A DNA stretch of 64,000 nucleotides from Blastopirellula marina (GCF_002967765.1 NZ_PUHY01000010.1:806001-870000); one strand, 5' to 3'. Positions 45,120 to 54,668 are shown, numbered from the stretch's first letter. Program-made: numbers and translations. The notes: generated from the sequence alone by a model not told the origin.

Positions 45120-47414
45120 ATGCGACCCTATCTGACCGTGATCTATGATTCGTTCCACGAAGCGTTCGTTTCACGTGTTCTCTATATCTTGCTTTTAGTC
45201 CTCACGCTTGTCCTACTTGCGGTTGCTCCGTTCGGTTACGACGAGTTGAAGCCGGCACTGTTTCATCGAATGAGTGTTCGCGACATTCCAGGCTTTCTGG
45301 AAGAGCTACGCAAACAAGAAGCTGCGGAAAGTCCATCGCCAGGCAAGCACATCATGACAATCGCCGGCGAACCACTCCAGAGGTTGGTTCATGATGATGA
45401 GAAAGAGGACGATGGTCCGTCACGACTCTCTGGTCGACAAGTCGATGAATTCGTGCAAGGGCTGAACGATCTATTAACTAGAACAGACCTCTACGACACG
45501 GAAGCTTGGCAGAAGATTGCTTTGAATAAGCAATGTCAAGATGCCATCGAAGAAGGGCCGGAGAATCTGCCTACACAAGACCTGGTCGAGTTCAACCGAA
45601 TGCTCATGCATCAGGCGTTCTTCGTTCAACTCGGCCCGATTCCGAAAGAAGAGTTGTACCTCAAGTACGCCTTGTTCCAATTCCCAGAGCCACTGCCGAT
45701 TTCCAAAAGCCTATTCGAAATGGCCGTGAATCTGACGCTTGCTGGATTCATCGATATCATCGTGGGCATGTTGGCTATCTTCGTCGCAATCCTGGTGACG
45801 GCCCCGATCATCCCACGAACATTTGAACCAGGAGCGATCGACTTGCTATTAAGCAAGCCGGTATCCCGTTCGTTGCTGGTGCTCGCTAAGTATTTCGGCG
45901 GGTGCGTGTTTATCCTGTTAACGGTCTCCTACTTTATTTTCGGCCTGTGGCTGATTGTCGGCTGGCGGTTCGATGTCTGGAGCCAGCCGCTGCTGTTATG
46001 CATACCAATCTTCATGTTCCAGTTCGCCATCTACTACGCGGTGTCGACCTTTGCCGGCGTGGTATGGCGTAACTCGATCGTTTCAATCGTGGTGACAGTG
46101 CTCTTCTTTCTCGCTTGCTTTACGGTCGGAACCACGAAGGTCTTTATGGAAGAGACCGCGATTAATCCAACCCGCTTGATTCGCTTGGTGCCAACGGATG
46201 ATGCCCTGGTGGGTGTCACGCAGAATGGTAAGTTCGTCCAGTGGAACGAAACCCAACGTACCTGGGATGATGTATTGATTTCCGAACAACGGCGAGGACC
46301 TGCTTCCATCGTGATGCAATCGGTCCTGGTCGGTCCGATCTTTGACGCTCCGTCACAATCGCTGATGTACCTCGAGCAACCAGCAAATCGAGGACGCATG
46401 CGGCGAATGGGGTCTAGTGGCGGTCAGTTCAAGACCGCCAAGTGGACAGGCAACTGGGTTGCGGCCAACGTTCCCAATCCGCCAACCAATTCCTCGTGGA
46501 TCATGAAGGATAGCGAAGAGAATGTGCTCGTCGTCGGTTCGGCCGGCGTGCATCGGTACGCGGGAAACGGCGAGGAAAAGAAAGCCAACTTCCTGGGGTT
46601 CGACATTCCGCTGGGCGGGAAGAATGCGTTCACTCGTTTGGGTCCAGACGACGGTATCCCTTATTTATCTCCCTTTGCAGCAGCCATTGATCCGACCTCG
46701 AATCAGATTCTGGTCGCCAATCAAGGGAAGCTTTACCTTCTGAGACCAAAAGAAGATGGCAAATATGTCGTTCAACAAGAGACGGAACGTGAAGCGAAAG
46801 GATCGGTAATCGTTGGGCTTACTCCCAAAGTCGCAATCGTGGCGACCGAAGAAGGCGACCTCGAAATTCGCGATGGCCAAACCTTGGAATTGCTCAATAC
46901 CATTCGGCCAACCGGCAATCTCTCGCCAGCAGCGGTGGAAACGAGCCTCGATGGCGAGAAGCTCGCGGTCTTATTCCACAGCGGTGATCTTTGGCGATAC
47001 GATACCGGGGCAGGGCAGGGGAGGTGGACCGATTCCGACGCTTCAGCAGTTGCGTTCGACAAGGATCGCATCTTAATTGCTAATGCCAAGACGCATGTCC
47101 GGATCGAGAATCTTGAGACGGGTAAGATCGAGCAAGCGTACACCCCGATCGCCGATTCTTGGCGACTAGCCTACGATTGGATCATCGCCCCGATCTACTA
47201 TGTGTTCCCCAAGCCGGGTGAACTTAACAAGCTGGTGAAGTACCTACTCACCGAGGAATCGAACAATGCCACATTCGCCGGATTGGAAAGTCTCGGAGAT
47301 CTTCGCGAAGTCCAATCAACCGACGACATCTTTCAGCCGGTCATCCACAATGCGATCTTCATCGCCGTGATGCTGACAATTACTTGTGTGTATGTCAGCC
47401 GATTAGATCTGTAA
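45120..47414 (+). CDS. ABC-2 permease with propeller-like extracytoplasmic insertion
   Basis: This 764-residue permease has a first helix at about 18-38 and a polar loop, then a five-helix block (about 205-350) typical of ABC-2 exporters (NLTLAGFIDIIVGMLAIFVA; FEPGAIDLLLSKPVSRSLLV). Between there and a last membrane helix (about 743-760) lies an unusual stretch of about 350 residues. It has WD/YVTN-like beta-strand units: NQILVANQGKLYLLRPKE, PKVAIVATEEGDLEIRDGQT, AAVETSLDGEKLAVLFHSGD and AVAFDKDRILIANAKTHVRI. That insertion should face outside the cytoplasm and look like a beta-propeller. Cargo is unknown. Confidence 0.83.
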   Translation: MRPYLTVIYDSFHEAFVSRVLYILLLVLTLVLLAVAPFGYDELKPALFHRMSVRDIPGFLEELRKQEAAESPSPGKHIMTIAGEPLQRLVHDDEKEDDGPSRLSGRQVDEFVQGLNDLLTRTDLYDTEAWQKIALNKQCQDAIEEGPENLPTQDLVEFNRMLMHQAFFVQLGPIPKEELYLKYALFQFPEPLPISKSLFEMAVNLTLAGFIDIIVGMLAIFVAILVTAPIIPRTFEPGAIDLLLSKPVSRSLLVLAKYFGGCVFILLTVSYFIFGLWLIVGWRFDVWSQPLLLCIPIFMFQFAIYYAVSTFAGVVWRNSIVSIVVTVLFFLACFTVGTTKVFMEETAINPTRLIRLVPTDDALVGVTQNGKFVQWNETQRTWDDVLISEQRRGPASIVMQSVLVGPIFDAPSQSLMYLEQPANRGRMRRMGSSGGQFKTAKWTGNWVAANVPNPPTNSSWIMKDSEENVLVVGSAGVHRYAGNGEEKKANFLGFDIPLGGKNAFTRLGPDDGIPYLSPFAAAIDPTSNQILVANQGKLYLLRPKEDGKYVVQQETEREAKGSVIVGLTPKVAIVATEEGDLEIRDGQTLELLNTIRPTGNLSPAAVETSLDGEKLAVLFHSGDLWRYDTGAGQGRWTDSDASAVAFDKDRILIANAKTHVRIENLETGKIEQAYTPIADSWRLAYDWIIAPIYYVFPKPGELNKLVKYLLTEESNNATFAGLESLGDLREVQSTDDIFQPVIHNAIFIAVMLTITCVYVSRLDL
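47008..47020 (+). repeat. Overlapping pair of GGGCAGGG octamers
   Basis: Two overlapping copies (47008-47015 and 47013-47020) lie within the permease gene and are read as Gly-Ala-Gly-Gln-Gly. See the finding on octamer polarity. Confidence 0.55.
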
Positions 47415-47422
47415 GCGGAAGC

Positions 47423-48880
47423 TTAGCGAACACGGCACTGGAAGCGAATCACGCCACCTTCGGCCTTGTCCAGCGGGTTGGTGATTTCCCACCGCAGCAC
47501 TTGGCTGCCTGCTTCGTTCGCTTGGGTCATGAACTGAGCATCGATGCTGCACTGAGCCGAGCCTTCGACATATTCCAGACGAGGTGTCAGGTTGTCGATG
47601 ATCGTCACGTTGCCCATCTGCTGAGTACCCACGTTGTCGAACCGCAACGTGAACTCGACAATCTCGCCACTTTCAGCAGCTCCCTTGTCGGCTACCTTGA
47701 TCACCCGCAAGCGAGGTTCGCCAGGGATTTCAGACCAGACAAACTCTTGTGGGTTCACACCTTCGGCAACTTCGGAAGCACGGCTGCCCTCGATGGTGAC
47801 TTGAACGCGTTGGTTCTCTGTCCACACAACCGCGTTTTGCAAGCTGGCGGCCAAGCGAGCTTTCTCGCCTTGCTCGAAGATGCCGTAGCGAATGATGCCC
47901 AAGTTTTCGTATGGCTTGAATTCTTCGATGAAGCGAGCCAATCGTTGGTTGTTGTAGAGGTAGACACCAGCGATGTCTTCTTCCAAGGCATTGGCCGCTT
48001 TGCCACCAACTTGACCACGCAGCGCCAGCGGCTGAACGACACCTGCGGGTGTTCCGTTGTGCTGTTGATTATTCAACTTCAAGTCAGCATCAAGTCCGGA
48101 AAGCTGACGTCCCAAGATATCTTGATTCAAGCCGGTCACTTTACGCACAGCAGCGAATCGGGGAGAGTACACACAGACGCGGTTACTCGGGGTGACAATG
48201 CGCTTACCGTCGAGCGTATCGTAGTGGCCGATCGTGTCTTCAATATCAACACCATGGACACCGAAATCACCATCGATTTCGGCACGTAGATTTCGGTCGC
48301 CACCGTCATATAGATACTCGTCTTCCGGCCAGCAAGGTCCCGCCTGGAAAGGAACACCAGCAGCGCGACATGCTTGGCAACCACCTAACGTGTCGCCATG
48401 CATGCAGATCGAATTGGGGTGTTGGCAACCAGGACCACACGGCGGCATCATCTGACCACGTGGAAACGCGTAGCTGACTCGCTGTGTGGGAACCTGCATC
48501 TGAGCCGCAGCCGGTTGCGTTTGTACCGGCATTTCGGCCGACGTTCGCTGAATACCGGTTGGTGGGTAATAAGGACTTCCTCCAGCGGTGTTCACCGGCG
48601 TTTGAGGAGCCTGAAACGTTTGCCCTTGATAGCGCGGCTGGAAGCTCGTTTGGCCATTCAGTCCACTGTCGGGTACGGCTTGGCCTGTCGCCACGACCGG
48701 GGCCGAATCATATTCGTAAGCAGGGTAGGGCTGATTGAACGTCATCCCCGGCTCAGGCTGAACAGGACCTTGTTCTTTCTGCTTCGCTTGGCGATTGAGC
48801 GAACAGGCCGAGAACGCCGCGCTGCATGTAAGCAACAAGGTGCAGGAAACGATCTTTTGCAGAGCAAAGTTTGTTTTCAT
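47423..48880 (-). CDS. Envelope lipoprotein with C-terminal DUF11-like domain
   Basis: From ATG 48880 this is a 485-residue protein with a lipoprotein-type signal (AAFSAC, Cys about 26). Residues about 30-150 are Pro/Gln/Thr-rich. A cysteine-rich patch follows (CGPGCQHPNSICMHGDTLGG, CQACRAAGVPF). The middle (about 200-370) is of unknown fold. The C-terminus is a beta-sandwich of DUF11/CARDB type: RLRVIKVADKGAAESGEIVE, FTLRFDNVGTQQMGNVTIID and NLTPRLEYVEGSAQC. DUF11-like domains occur in surface proteins, including chlamydial outer-membrane OmcB. A structural envelope role is inferred. It precedes two other secreted Pro-rich genes. Confidence 0.8.
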   Translation of the reverse strand: MKTNFALQKIVSCTLLLTCSAAFSACSLNRQAKQKEQGPVQPEPGMTFNQPYPAYEYDSAPVVATGQAVPDSGLNGQTSFQPRYQGQTFQAPQTPVNTAGGSPYYPPTGIQRTSAEMPVQTQPAAAQMQVPTQRVSYAFPRGQMMPPCGPGCQHPNSICMHGDTLGGCQACRAAGVPFQAGPCWPEDEYLYDGGDRNLRAEIDGDFGVHGVDIEDTIGHYDTLDGKRIVTPSNRVCVYSPRFAAVRKVTGLNQDILGRQLSGLDADLKLNNQQHNGTPAGVVQPLALRGQVGGKAANALEEDIAGVYLYNNQRLARFIEEFKPYENLGIIRYGIFEQGEKARLAASLQNAVVWTENQRVQVTIEGSRASEVAEGVNPQEFVWSEIPGEPRLRVIKVADKGAAESGEIVEFTLRFDNVGTQQMGNVTIIDNLTPRLEYVEGSAQCSIDAQFMTQANEAGSQVLRWEITNPLDKAEGGVIRFQCRVR

Positions 48881-48899
48881 CGATCGTGGCTTCCGTCGT

Positions 48900-49781
48900 C
48901 TATCGCTGCGAAGGGTACATGGCTTGCGGAGGCATGTTCGTTGGTGGCGCTCCGTAGGGTGCCGCGTAAGGATATGGCTGAGCGGCTTGCGGAGGTACGG
49001 CATATTGCGGCATCATTGGCCGTTGGGCTTGCATCGGCACTTCTGCAGCAGGGGGCGGTCCCATGGGAACCACGACACCACCTTCCGGCGGAGCAGGCAC
49101 ATCGCCGAAAATCTGAATCGGTGGCGATTGGTAAGTGAACTCGCCCGGCAGGTCGTCGGCCGTCGGACGACGAGATCCAAGTCGGAGGATGGCAACGGGT
49201 CGACCAAGGGCATCTGCCGTGACGATCGGATCTTGTCCGGCTTCGACCTCAAACCAAGGCTGGTAACTCGGTTCATACTTCGTAGGAATCGCCGTTCGCG
49301 GATTCTCGAGATAGATGACCCGCGTCACAAACTTTCCTTCCAGGGCATACTGAAGTTCTTCCTGGGTTATCTGAATCGGAATCGGGAATTGCAGTTCCAA
49401 ACCAGCGGGCGGATAAGTCCGATCGATCACTTCGACCGATGGAAACAACTCGGCACCGGGCTGAAAAGGAATCTGGGTGATCCGGAAGCGATAAACGGCA
49501 CCAATCAAACATCCAAACGTTTGCGGGGCCGGCATATCATCGGTGAAGTTGCCGTCAATCACCGGGGCAATCTTGGTTCCTTCCGGCAAGACGAGCTTGA
49601 CTGGCTGAACGTAACCGGGAATGCCGCGTCCTTTGATGTTTTGGAGTTGGCCGATCGCACCAGGTGCGAGTCGTTCCGTAAAGAGAGGCACCGCTCCAGA
49701 TTGAGCTCGACCGACGTTTGTTGCGGCGAGCACCATGAGGGTGGCCAGTAGCCAGATGCTTCGTTGTATTTTTTGTTTCAC
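48900..49781 (-). CDS. Secreted Pro-rich protein A sharing a core with the next gene
   Basis: This 293-residue protein has a signal peptide (1-26, NVGRAQ) and a globular core (about 70-225), then a Pro/Ala/Gln/Met/Tyr-rich tail (about 225-293). The core contains GAVYRFRITQIPFQPGAELF, PIPIQITQEELQYALEGKFV, TRVIYLENP and DPIVTADALGRPVAILRLGS. Each of these aligns with a counterpart in the 387-residue protein at 49984. It lies 19 bases upstream of the DUF11-type gene, so the two are probably co-transcribed. Family unknown to me beyond planctomycete secreted hypotheticals. Confidence 0.8.
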   Translation of the reverse strand: MKQKIQRSIWLLATLMVLAATNVGRAQSGAVPLFTERLAPGAIGQLQNIKGRGIPGYVQPVKLVLPEGTKIAPVIDGNFTDDMPAPQTFGCLIGAVYRFRITQIPFQPGAELFPSVEVIDRTYPPAGLELQFPIPIQITQEELQYALEGKFVTRVIYLENPRTAIPTKYEPSYQPWFEVEAGQDPIVTADALGRPVAILRLGSRRPTADDLPGEFTYQSPPIQIFGDVPAPPEGGVVVPMGPPPAAEVPMQAQRPMMPQYAVPPQAAQPYPYAAPYGAPPTNMPPQAMYPSQR

Positions 49782-49877
49782 GGCGATCTTCTTCCCTGAA
49801 GGTCTGCGTGAGATCGGGGGATGAAATAAGGTTGGCTTGGAATGTCCAGCTTAAACGCCTTCCAGGCCTGGTTGCCG

Positions 49878-49934
49878 CTCCATGGAAGTAGGGTCGCGGA
49901 TGGTTCTCCGCGACCCTGCTCCATTGCCATGGAG
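49878..49934. terminator. Long hairpin between two envelope genes
   Basis: AGGGTCGCGGA (49890-49900) pairs perfectly with TCCGCGACCCT (49907-49917) across six bases. Outside it CTCCATGG (49878-49885) pairs with CCATGGAG (49927-49934). No T-tract follows on either strand. So it may be a factor-dependent terminator, an attenuator or a processing/stability hairpin for the minus-strand genes. Confidence 0.55.
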
Positions 49935-49983
49935 ATTGGTCAGGTCAGCTTTATCGGTGCAGGGCACCACTGACCGCTTTTGC

Positions 49984-51147
49984 TTAGTAGCTACCTTGTG
50001 GTGGAACCCACTGGTGCATGTCCGAGACCGGCTGCTTCAAGTTTGGCGAAGGATGAATGTTCTCTTCGGTGATCCAAGCTCGGTTAGGCGGAACTGGGTA
50101 GCTTTGACCAGGTCGCTGCTTAACATGGATTGCAACCTTGTCGGTCGGGCCTGGGATGTGCATGTGCGTGTGATTCTTGATCACGTGCTTCTGCAGTCCA
50201 GCAGGTCCACCCAGCGGAATGTGCGGTGGGCCAGGCAGTCCAATTGGCGTACCGGTGATCGGCATACCGTAGGTTGGCGTGGTCACCCCTGCAACGTAAG
50301 GCACTGCATAAGGATTTGGCGTGGCAGCCGACATTCCCGGAGGAGGAGGCGAACCAGCACCCATCGGACCGCAGAAACCACCACCTTGGGCACCGACAGC
50401 TGGAATACCCATTGGCATTCCACCGCCCATCATGCCTTCAAAGTCTTCGCCGGGCACTTCCAGGTCTTTGTTACCAAGGCGAATAATGGCCATGATCGAA
50501 CCGCGACGGTCAGCTTCGACAATCGGGTCGACGCCTGGATCCAAGCGAGTCGAGACCAAAGTTTCGACGTTGGCCAGGGCCAGCTCTTGGTAGTTCGGAT
50601 CCGGCAGGTAAATAACCTTGGTCACGTAAGTACCACTTCGCACTTGAGCGAAGTCGTCTTCGGTGAACTGAACCGGAATGGCGTTGTGAGCCAGGAAGGC
50701 TTCGGTTCGCGGAGTCGCGAAACCAACTTCCAGAGTCGGGTAAAGTTCGACACCTGGTTGGCCTTCGATGTTGGTGATCTTCAGACGATAGATACCGCCT
50801 TGTGGGAAGTTCTTGGAGAACGGCACGATCTTCGGTTCGGAATCGTACATGCCAATTCCACCAATGTCCCAGCTAACCTGCATGCCGTCGGGCGAGACGA
50901 ACCGCACTTGGCTGGTCCAGCTCGGTGCTGGCATTGGAGGCACCATCCCCGGAGCGATCGGCATGTTTGCCGAGACCGGTTGAATCGGCGGAGGTGCAAG
51001 GACGCCTGGTCCTGGTCCACCCACACCTGGGCCCGGTTGCATAAGTTGCTGCGCCGGAGGCAGGTTATGTCCCCCGACGGCCTGACAGCCAACACCGGCG
51101 ACAGCCGTCAGGAGCATCAAGGTCCACATCCACATAGTTTGTTTCAT
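49984..51147 (-). CDS. Secreted Pro/Gly-rich lipoprotein B, paralog of protein A
   Basis: This 387-residue protein has a lipoprotein signal (TAVAGVGC, Cys21) and a Pro/Gly/Gln-rich stretch (22-75). The shared core (about 75-230) carries GGIYRLKITNIEGQPGVELY, AIPVQFTEDDFAQVRSGTYV, TKVIYLPDP and DPIVEADRRGSIMAIIRLGN. A long Gly/Pro/Met-rich tail follows, with HVIKNHTHMHIPGPTDKVAI near the end. It lies 202 bases upstream of protein A, separated by a hairpin. Together with the DUF11-type lipoprotein it forms a three-gene set of exported, Pro-rich proteins. A cell-envelope structural role is inferred. Confidence 0.8.
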   Translation of the reverse strand: MKQTMWMWTLMLLTAVAGVGCQAVGGHNLPPAQQLMQPGPGVGGPGPGVLAPPPIQPVSANMPIAPGMVPPMPAPSWTSQVRFVSPDGMQVSWDIGGIGMYDSEPKIVPFSKNFPQGGIYRLKITNIEGQPGVELYPTLEVGFATPRTEAFLAHNAIPVQFTEDDFAQVRSGTYVTKVIYLPDPNYQELALANVETLVSTRLDPGVDPIVEADRRGSIMAIIRLGNKDLEVPGEDFEGMMGGGMPMGIPAVGAQGGGFCGPMGAGSPPPPGMSAATPNPYAVPYVAGVTTPTYGMPITGTPIGLPGPPHIPLGGPAGLQKHVIKNHTHMHIPGPTDKVAIHVKQRPGQSYPVPPNRAWITEENIHPSPNLKQPVSDMHQWVPPQGSY

Positions 51148-51444
51148 GATTTCCCCCTCACTAAACCCTTGCTGCCGCGCCTTGCGGCGTGCTCCATGGC
51201 AAGAGCGGAGATCCTCTCAGGTATTCATACGTGACGAATGGTTGCGAGCGGTTTAGGACTACGCCACGTTTAGTTCCAAGGAACCTCACGAATGACGTGG
51301 ACCCGGCCTCAGGGAAACCCTTACAATCCTCCGCGTTGATTCAGCGTCCGTGCTAAACCCTGCGGAGCGCAAGACTATCCCTGTTGCCAATAATGTTCGG
51401 CGCAGCAGGACAGGTTTCTTTGGGAAAACCGGCAAATCCCGGCA
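51148..51444. other. Divergent intergenic region
   Basis: This 297-base stretch lies between the lipoprotein B gene (minus) and a plus-strand gene and should contain both promoters. I see no repeat, hairpin or small gene in it. Confidence 0.4.
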
Positions 51445-52314
51445 ATGAAAGATAATCGCTTTAAATTAACAGCCATCGTCGCAATAGCACTGCTAGCGGT
51501 TGGCGTCGGTTTGGGAGCTGCTTCTCAGCGGTTTCGCGAAGATACGAACCCAGGCTCCAGGGCAGGGGGGGACCGCGAAATGGCGAGCGACCATCAACTC
51601 GATATCCAACAATTGATGGTCAATGTTATTGATCGTTGGCAGCAACAAGACGGGCTTTCTGCGGACATTACCTGGCAGATCGATCTGTTTGGACAAACCA
51701 TCAGCGGTACAGGTGAATATACGCAGATCGGCCACGGACGTTCACAACGCCATGGCCTTGCACTACGTGGCCACGATTCCGCATCTTCCATCGAGCTTCA
51801 ACAAGCCTTGCTAGCGTCCGCTCCGGTACTTTGGACCCAGTGGCGAACCAGCATCGAGCAATCGGCCTCCATGATTCGCTTGAACGAGATTACCTCGGTC
51901 GATTCCGACATGCCGCGAGCCGGTATCGCTCACTTGATTTGGCGACTTCAGAACACTTACGACCTGAATCAGATCCGCCAGATTCGCCAAGGCGATAGGC
52001 AATTCCTATTGGTTCAAGGAACGAAAAAGAAGAGTGTTCAGCATGAAATGGAAGTCCTGCCGTTTCTCAATTCCGAGGCAGGCGGCATCTCGATCTTAAT
52101 AGACGCCTCGACCGGCTTTCCGCATCGTTTGCAATGGGAAAACTTTAACGGCATGCAGCGTAAAGCGATCGTCACAGTCGATCTACTTCGCGTCGTCGGC
52201 AAAGTTTCCAATAACCCGGAACTTTTGCAACCGAAGACAATCGTTCCAGATGCCAAAGATCAAACCGAGAACTATCGGATGGCAATCATGCCCGGGGCAG
52301 GGGGGCGTTACTGA
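51445..52314 (+). CDS. Membrane-anchored exported protein of unknown function
   Basis: This 289-residue protein has an N-terminal membrane anchor or signal (about 7-27, [18 protein letters not shown]) and a beta-rich extracytoplasmic part. Blocks such as [38 protein letters not shown] and [20 protein letters not shown] suggest a LolA/LolB-like half-barrel, but this is a resemblance only. Its TGA overlaps the ATG of dtd (TGATG at 52312-52316), so the two are translationally coupled. Confidence 0.75.
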   Translation: MKDNRFKLTAIVAIALLAVGVGLGAASQRFREDTNPGSRAGGDREMASDHQLDIQQLMVNVIDRWQQQDGLSADITWQIDLFGQTISGTGEYTQIGHGRSQRHGLALRGHDSASSIELQQALLASAPVLWTQWRTSIEQSASMIRLNEITSVDSDMPRAGIAHLIWRLQNTYDLNQIRQIRQGDRQFLLVQGTKKKSVQHEMEVLPFLNSEAGGISILIDASTGFPHRLQWENFNGMQRKAIVTVDLLRVVGKVSNNPELLQPKTIVPDAKDQTENYRMAIMPGAGGRY

Positions 52315-52763
52315 TGCGCGGGGTCGTTCAACGAGTCTTGGAAGCACATGTCAAAGTCGATGGCCAGGTCGTCGGTCAAATCGCACAAGGCTTGGTTGTG
52401 TTGCTGGGTGTAGCGGAAGGTGATACCGAAACTGATTTGAAATACTTGGTTGAGAAGACCATCAATCTGCGGATCTTCGAAGATGACGAAGGAAAAATGA
52501 ACCGCAGCGTGATTGATATTGGCGGCAGTATCTTGGCGATCAGCCAATTCACGCTTCTCGGCGATTGTCGCAAAGGTCGTCGGCCGAGTTTTATTACAGC
52601 TGCCAAACCGGAAGAAGCGAACGCGAAGTACGAAGACTATGTGCGACTCGTTCGTCAGCAAGGTGTCACGGTCGAAACGGGAATCTTTCGTGCCGACATG
52701 AAAGTCCAGTTGATCAATGACGGACCTGTCACGATGATCCTCGATAGCACCAAATTACTTTGA
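52314..52763 (+). CDS. dtd: D-aminoacyl-tRNA deacylase
   Basis: This 149-residue protein removes D-amino acids (and glycine) wrongly attached to tRNA. Family hallmarks are complete: [20 protein letters not shown] at the start, the catalytic-site [17 protein letters not shown] (about 78-94, the SQFTL motif), and [11 protein letters not shown] at the C-terminus with the Gly-Pro motif. Length is normal (about 145-150). Its start overlaps the stop of the preceding gene. Confidence 0.97.
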   Translation: MRGVVQRVLEAHVKVDGQVVGQIAQGLVVLLGVAEGDTETDLKYLVEKTINLRIFEDDEGKMNRSVIDIGGSILAISQFTLLGDCRKGRRPSFITAAKPEEANAKYEDYVRLVRQQGVTVETGIFRADMKVQLINDGPVTMILDSTKLL

Positions 52764-52765
52764 GG

Positions 52766-53527
52766 TTATCGATTGAATGTCGGCAACGGTTCCGTGGCGA
52801 TCTGCGGTGACGGCTGTTCGGGTTCGGTAGCAAGCTGTTGCTGAATTTCATGCTGAGAACGATGAAAGTGATAGCGTTCCATCATCACCGGATCACCCAC
52901 AGCAATGAATATTAAGGCAATGAGCTTGCCATAGGTCGATACATTCGACCATATACTCTTGGGATACCAGAACTTAATCGCGGTACCAAATGACTTCTTA
53001 AAATGGAAGTGCGTTCCCTTCCACTCGACGCTCCAGATTTCGTCGAGAATCAAGTGCACCATGAAGCCGATGAAGACGGCCGCACTTTTGAAAATTCGTG
53101 TCTCAAGGTTCTCACCTGAAACGACCAGAAACGCCAGCAAAGTACACGAAATCGCGGCAGGAATACTGTGCCACATTCCGCGATGAACCGTGTATTTCCT
53201 GAAAATCTCGACCACGCCAAAGCGAATCGTAATGTAAACAAGCGCACCGGCTAGCGCGATGGCCTCAGCGTTCAATCCCATATGCTGAAAGCGATCGACC
53301 ATCAGCATCGGAACCACTGCGGCCAAGATCGAACTTGTTTCGCGTAGTGGTCGCCCCGATCCAGAATCGAGGTCAGGCAGAATTCCGGCCAAACTGCAGA
53401 GTCCTGTTGCCAGCATGCATGTGATCACACGATTGGGCTCTGGCGTATCGAGCAGCGTGTACCCGGCCAGACCAACCCCAACGCCCACCACGGTGCTTGT
53501 TGCAATGTGTGTGTTGAAGTCGGCCAT
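52766..53527 (-). CDS. Membrane-bound metal-dependent hydrolase, DUF457 (YdjM-like)
   Basis: The start at ATG 53527 follows AGAGG and gives 253 residues beginning MADFNTHIATSTVVGVGVGL, typical of the family. His and Asp residues of the putative metal site occur in NTHIATS, GILPDLDSGSGRP, KYTVHRGMWHSIPAA and HLILDEIWSVEWKG. Four to five membrane helices are spread through residues 12-190. The C-terminal 50 residues are polar. DUF457 proteins (YdjM is LexA-regulated in E. coli) have no established substrate. The gene converges on dtd with two bases between stops. Confidence 0.85.
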   Translation of the reverse strand: MADFNTHIATSTVVGVGVGLAGYTLLDTPEPNRVITCMLATGLCSLAGILPDLDSGSGRPLRETSSILAAVVPMLMVDRFQHMGLNAEAIALAGALVYITIRFGVVEIFRKYTVHRGMWHSIPAAISCTLLAFLVVSGENLETRIFKSAAVFIGFMVHLILDEIWSVEWKGTHFHFKKSFGTAIKFWYPKSIWSNVSTYGKLIALIFIAVGDPVMMERYHFHRSQHEIQQQLATEPEQPSPQIATEPLPTFNR

Positions 53528-53780
53528 CGATCCTCTGCCTTTAAAATTTTCTTGGTTAGCCCCCCTGCCAGTGCGTACGATTCGGGAGCCCATTGGTGTT
53601 ACGGGTACCTGCACGACAAGAGTTCGCCTCTTGTACCGAAATGTGTGTGATCATTTCCAGAGCAGCTTTCCCCGCATCCGCTAGCAGTGACGGAAACTGA
53701 CCTTCGGTTTTCCGATTTAGACGCGTATACTTTCTCGACTTCGATGGGCGAAGTTTTCAGAAGCTACGGAACGGCGAATT

Positions 53781-54668
53781 ATGGTTACCTACGATTTCAT
53801 CATGTTGGCAATTCTCGCAGGCGCAGTCTTGTGGGGTTTGTACAAAGGCATGGCCTGGCAAATCGCCTCGGTCGCTTCGCTCGTGGTTAGCTATTTCGTC
53901 TCGATGCAGTTCCGCGAACAAGTTGCGACGGCACTCGGCCTGCAACCACCCTGGGGAAACCTGGCCGCGATGCTGGGAATCTACATCGGAACTTCGATGG
54001 TCATTTGGATCATCTTTTCGCTGATTAAGAAAACGCTCGACAACTGGGCACTGAAAGATTGGGATCGCCAGGTCGGCGCCGGAATTGGTTTCGCGAAGGG
54101 CGTGCTTCTATGCATCATTGTCACCATGTTCGCGGTGGCCATGACCAAAGACGAAAGCCGCCAGCAGATCGTGAAATCAAAGTCGGGCTACTACATCACG
54201 AAAACCATCCACACGCTTCACGGCGTGATGCCAGCAGAAGTAAATGAAGTCGTCGGACCGTTTATTGAACGATACGATCAACGTGTCAACGGACAGAATC
54301 CAGACTGGTTTGCGGATACCGGAAGCGGGTCGAGCGGGGGAGAAAACACGACCATCGACCCAGCCAATTTCAATCTCCAGCAAGAGTTCCAGAACTTCAA
54401 ATCGAACGTCCAAAACCAGATTCAGAACCGAGTCCAAAGCGAGGTCCAAAACCAGGCCGGCCAGGTTCAGAATTTCGTGAACCAGACGATCGAGAACCCA
54501 CAAAACGTTCAGTCGAATTGGCAACAGTACACAGGCCAATATCAACAGCAGCCTCAGGGTTATTATCCGCCGCCAATGAACGTTCCGTCGAACCAACAGC
54601 CGAGCGGAAGTTTCTATCCACAGTATGGCCAGCCACAACAGCCAGGACCGTACGAACCACAGCGATAA
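53781..54668 (+). CDS. CvpA family membrane protein with Gln/Asn-rich tail
   Basis: This 295-residue protein has four membrane helices (about 5-22, 26-45, 60-82 and 98-118) in the CvpA pattern: DFIMLAILAGAVLWGLYKGM, VGAGIGFAKGVLLCIIV. CvpA of E. coli is an inner-membrane protein linked to colicin V export and envelope stress tolerance. After residue about 190 the sequence becomes Gln/Asn-rich (FQNFKSNVQNQIQNRVQSEV) and then Pro/Gln/Tyr-rich, probably disordered. The tail is an addition to the 160-residue family core. Confidence 0.85.
   Translation: MVTYDFIMLAILAGAVLWGLYKGMAWQIASVASLVVSYFVSMQFREQVATALGLQPPWGNLAAMLGIYIGTSMVIWIIFSLIKKTLDNWALKDWDRQVGAGIGFAKGVLLCIIVTMFAVAMTKDESRQQIVKSKSGYYITKTIHTLHGVMPAEVNEVVGPFIERYDQRVNGQNPDWFADTGSGSSGGENTTIDPANFNLQQEFQNFKSNVQNQIQNRVQSEVQNQAGQVQNFVNQTIENPQNVQSNWQQYTGQYQQQPQGYYPPPMNVPSNQQPSGSFYPQYGQPQQPGPYEPQR

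Noticed and set aside
47384-48289. Plus-strand frame (301 codons) opposite the DUF11-type gene
   Set aside because: It overlaps the permease end and is antisense to a gene with a signal peptide and conserved domain. It has no protein-like features.
49882-51234. Long plus-strand frame (450 codons) opposite the lipoprotein B gene
   Set aside because: The minus-strand frame has a lipoprotein signal and a paralog. The opposite frame is His/Arg/Trp-rich with no recognisable motif, so it is a mirror of the codon bias.
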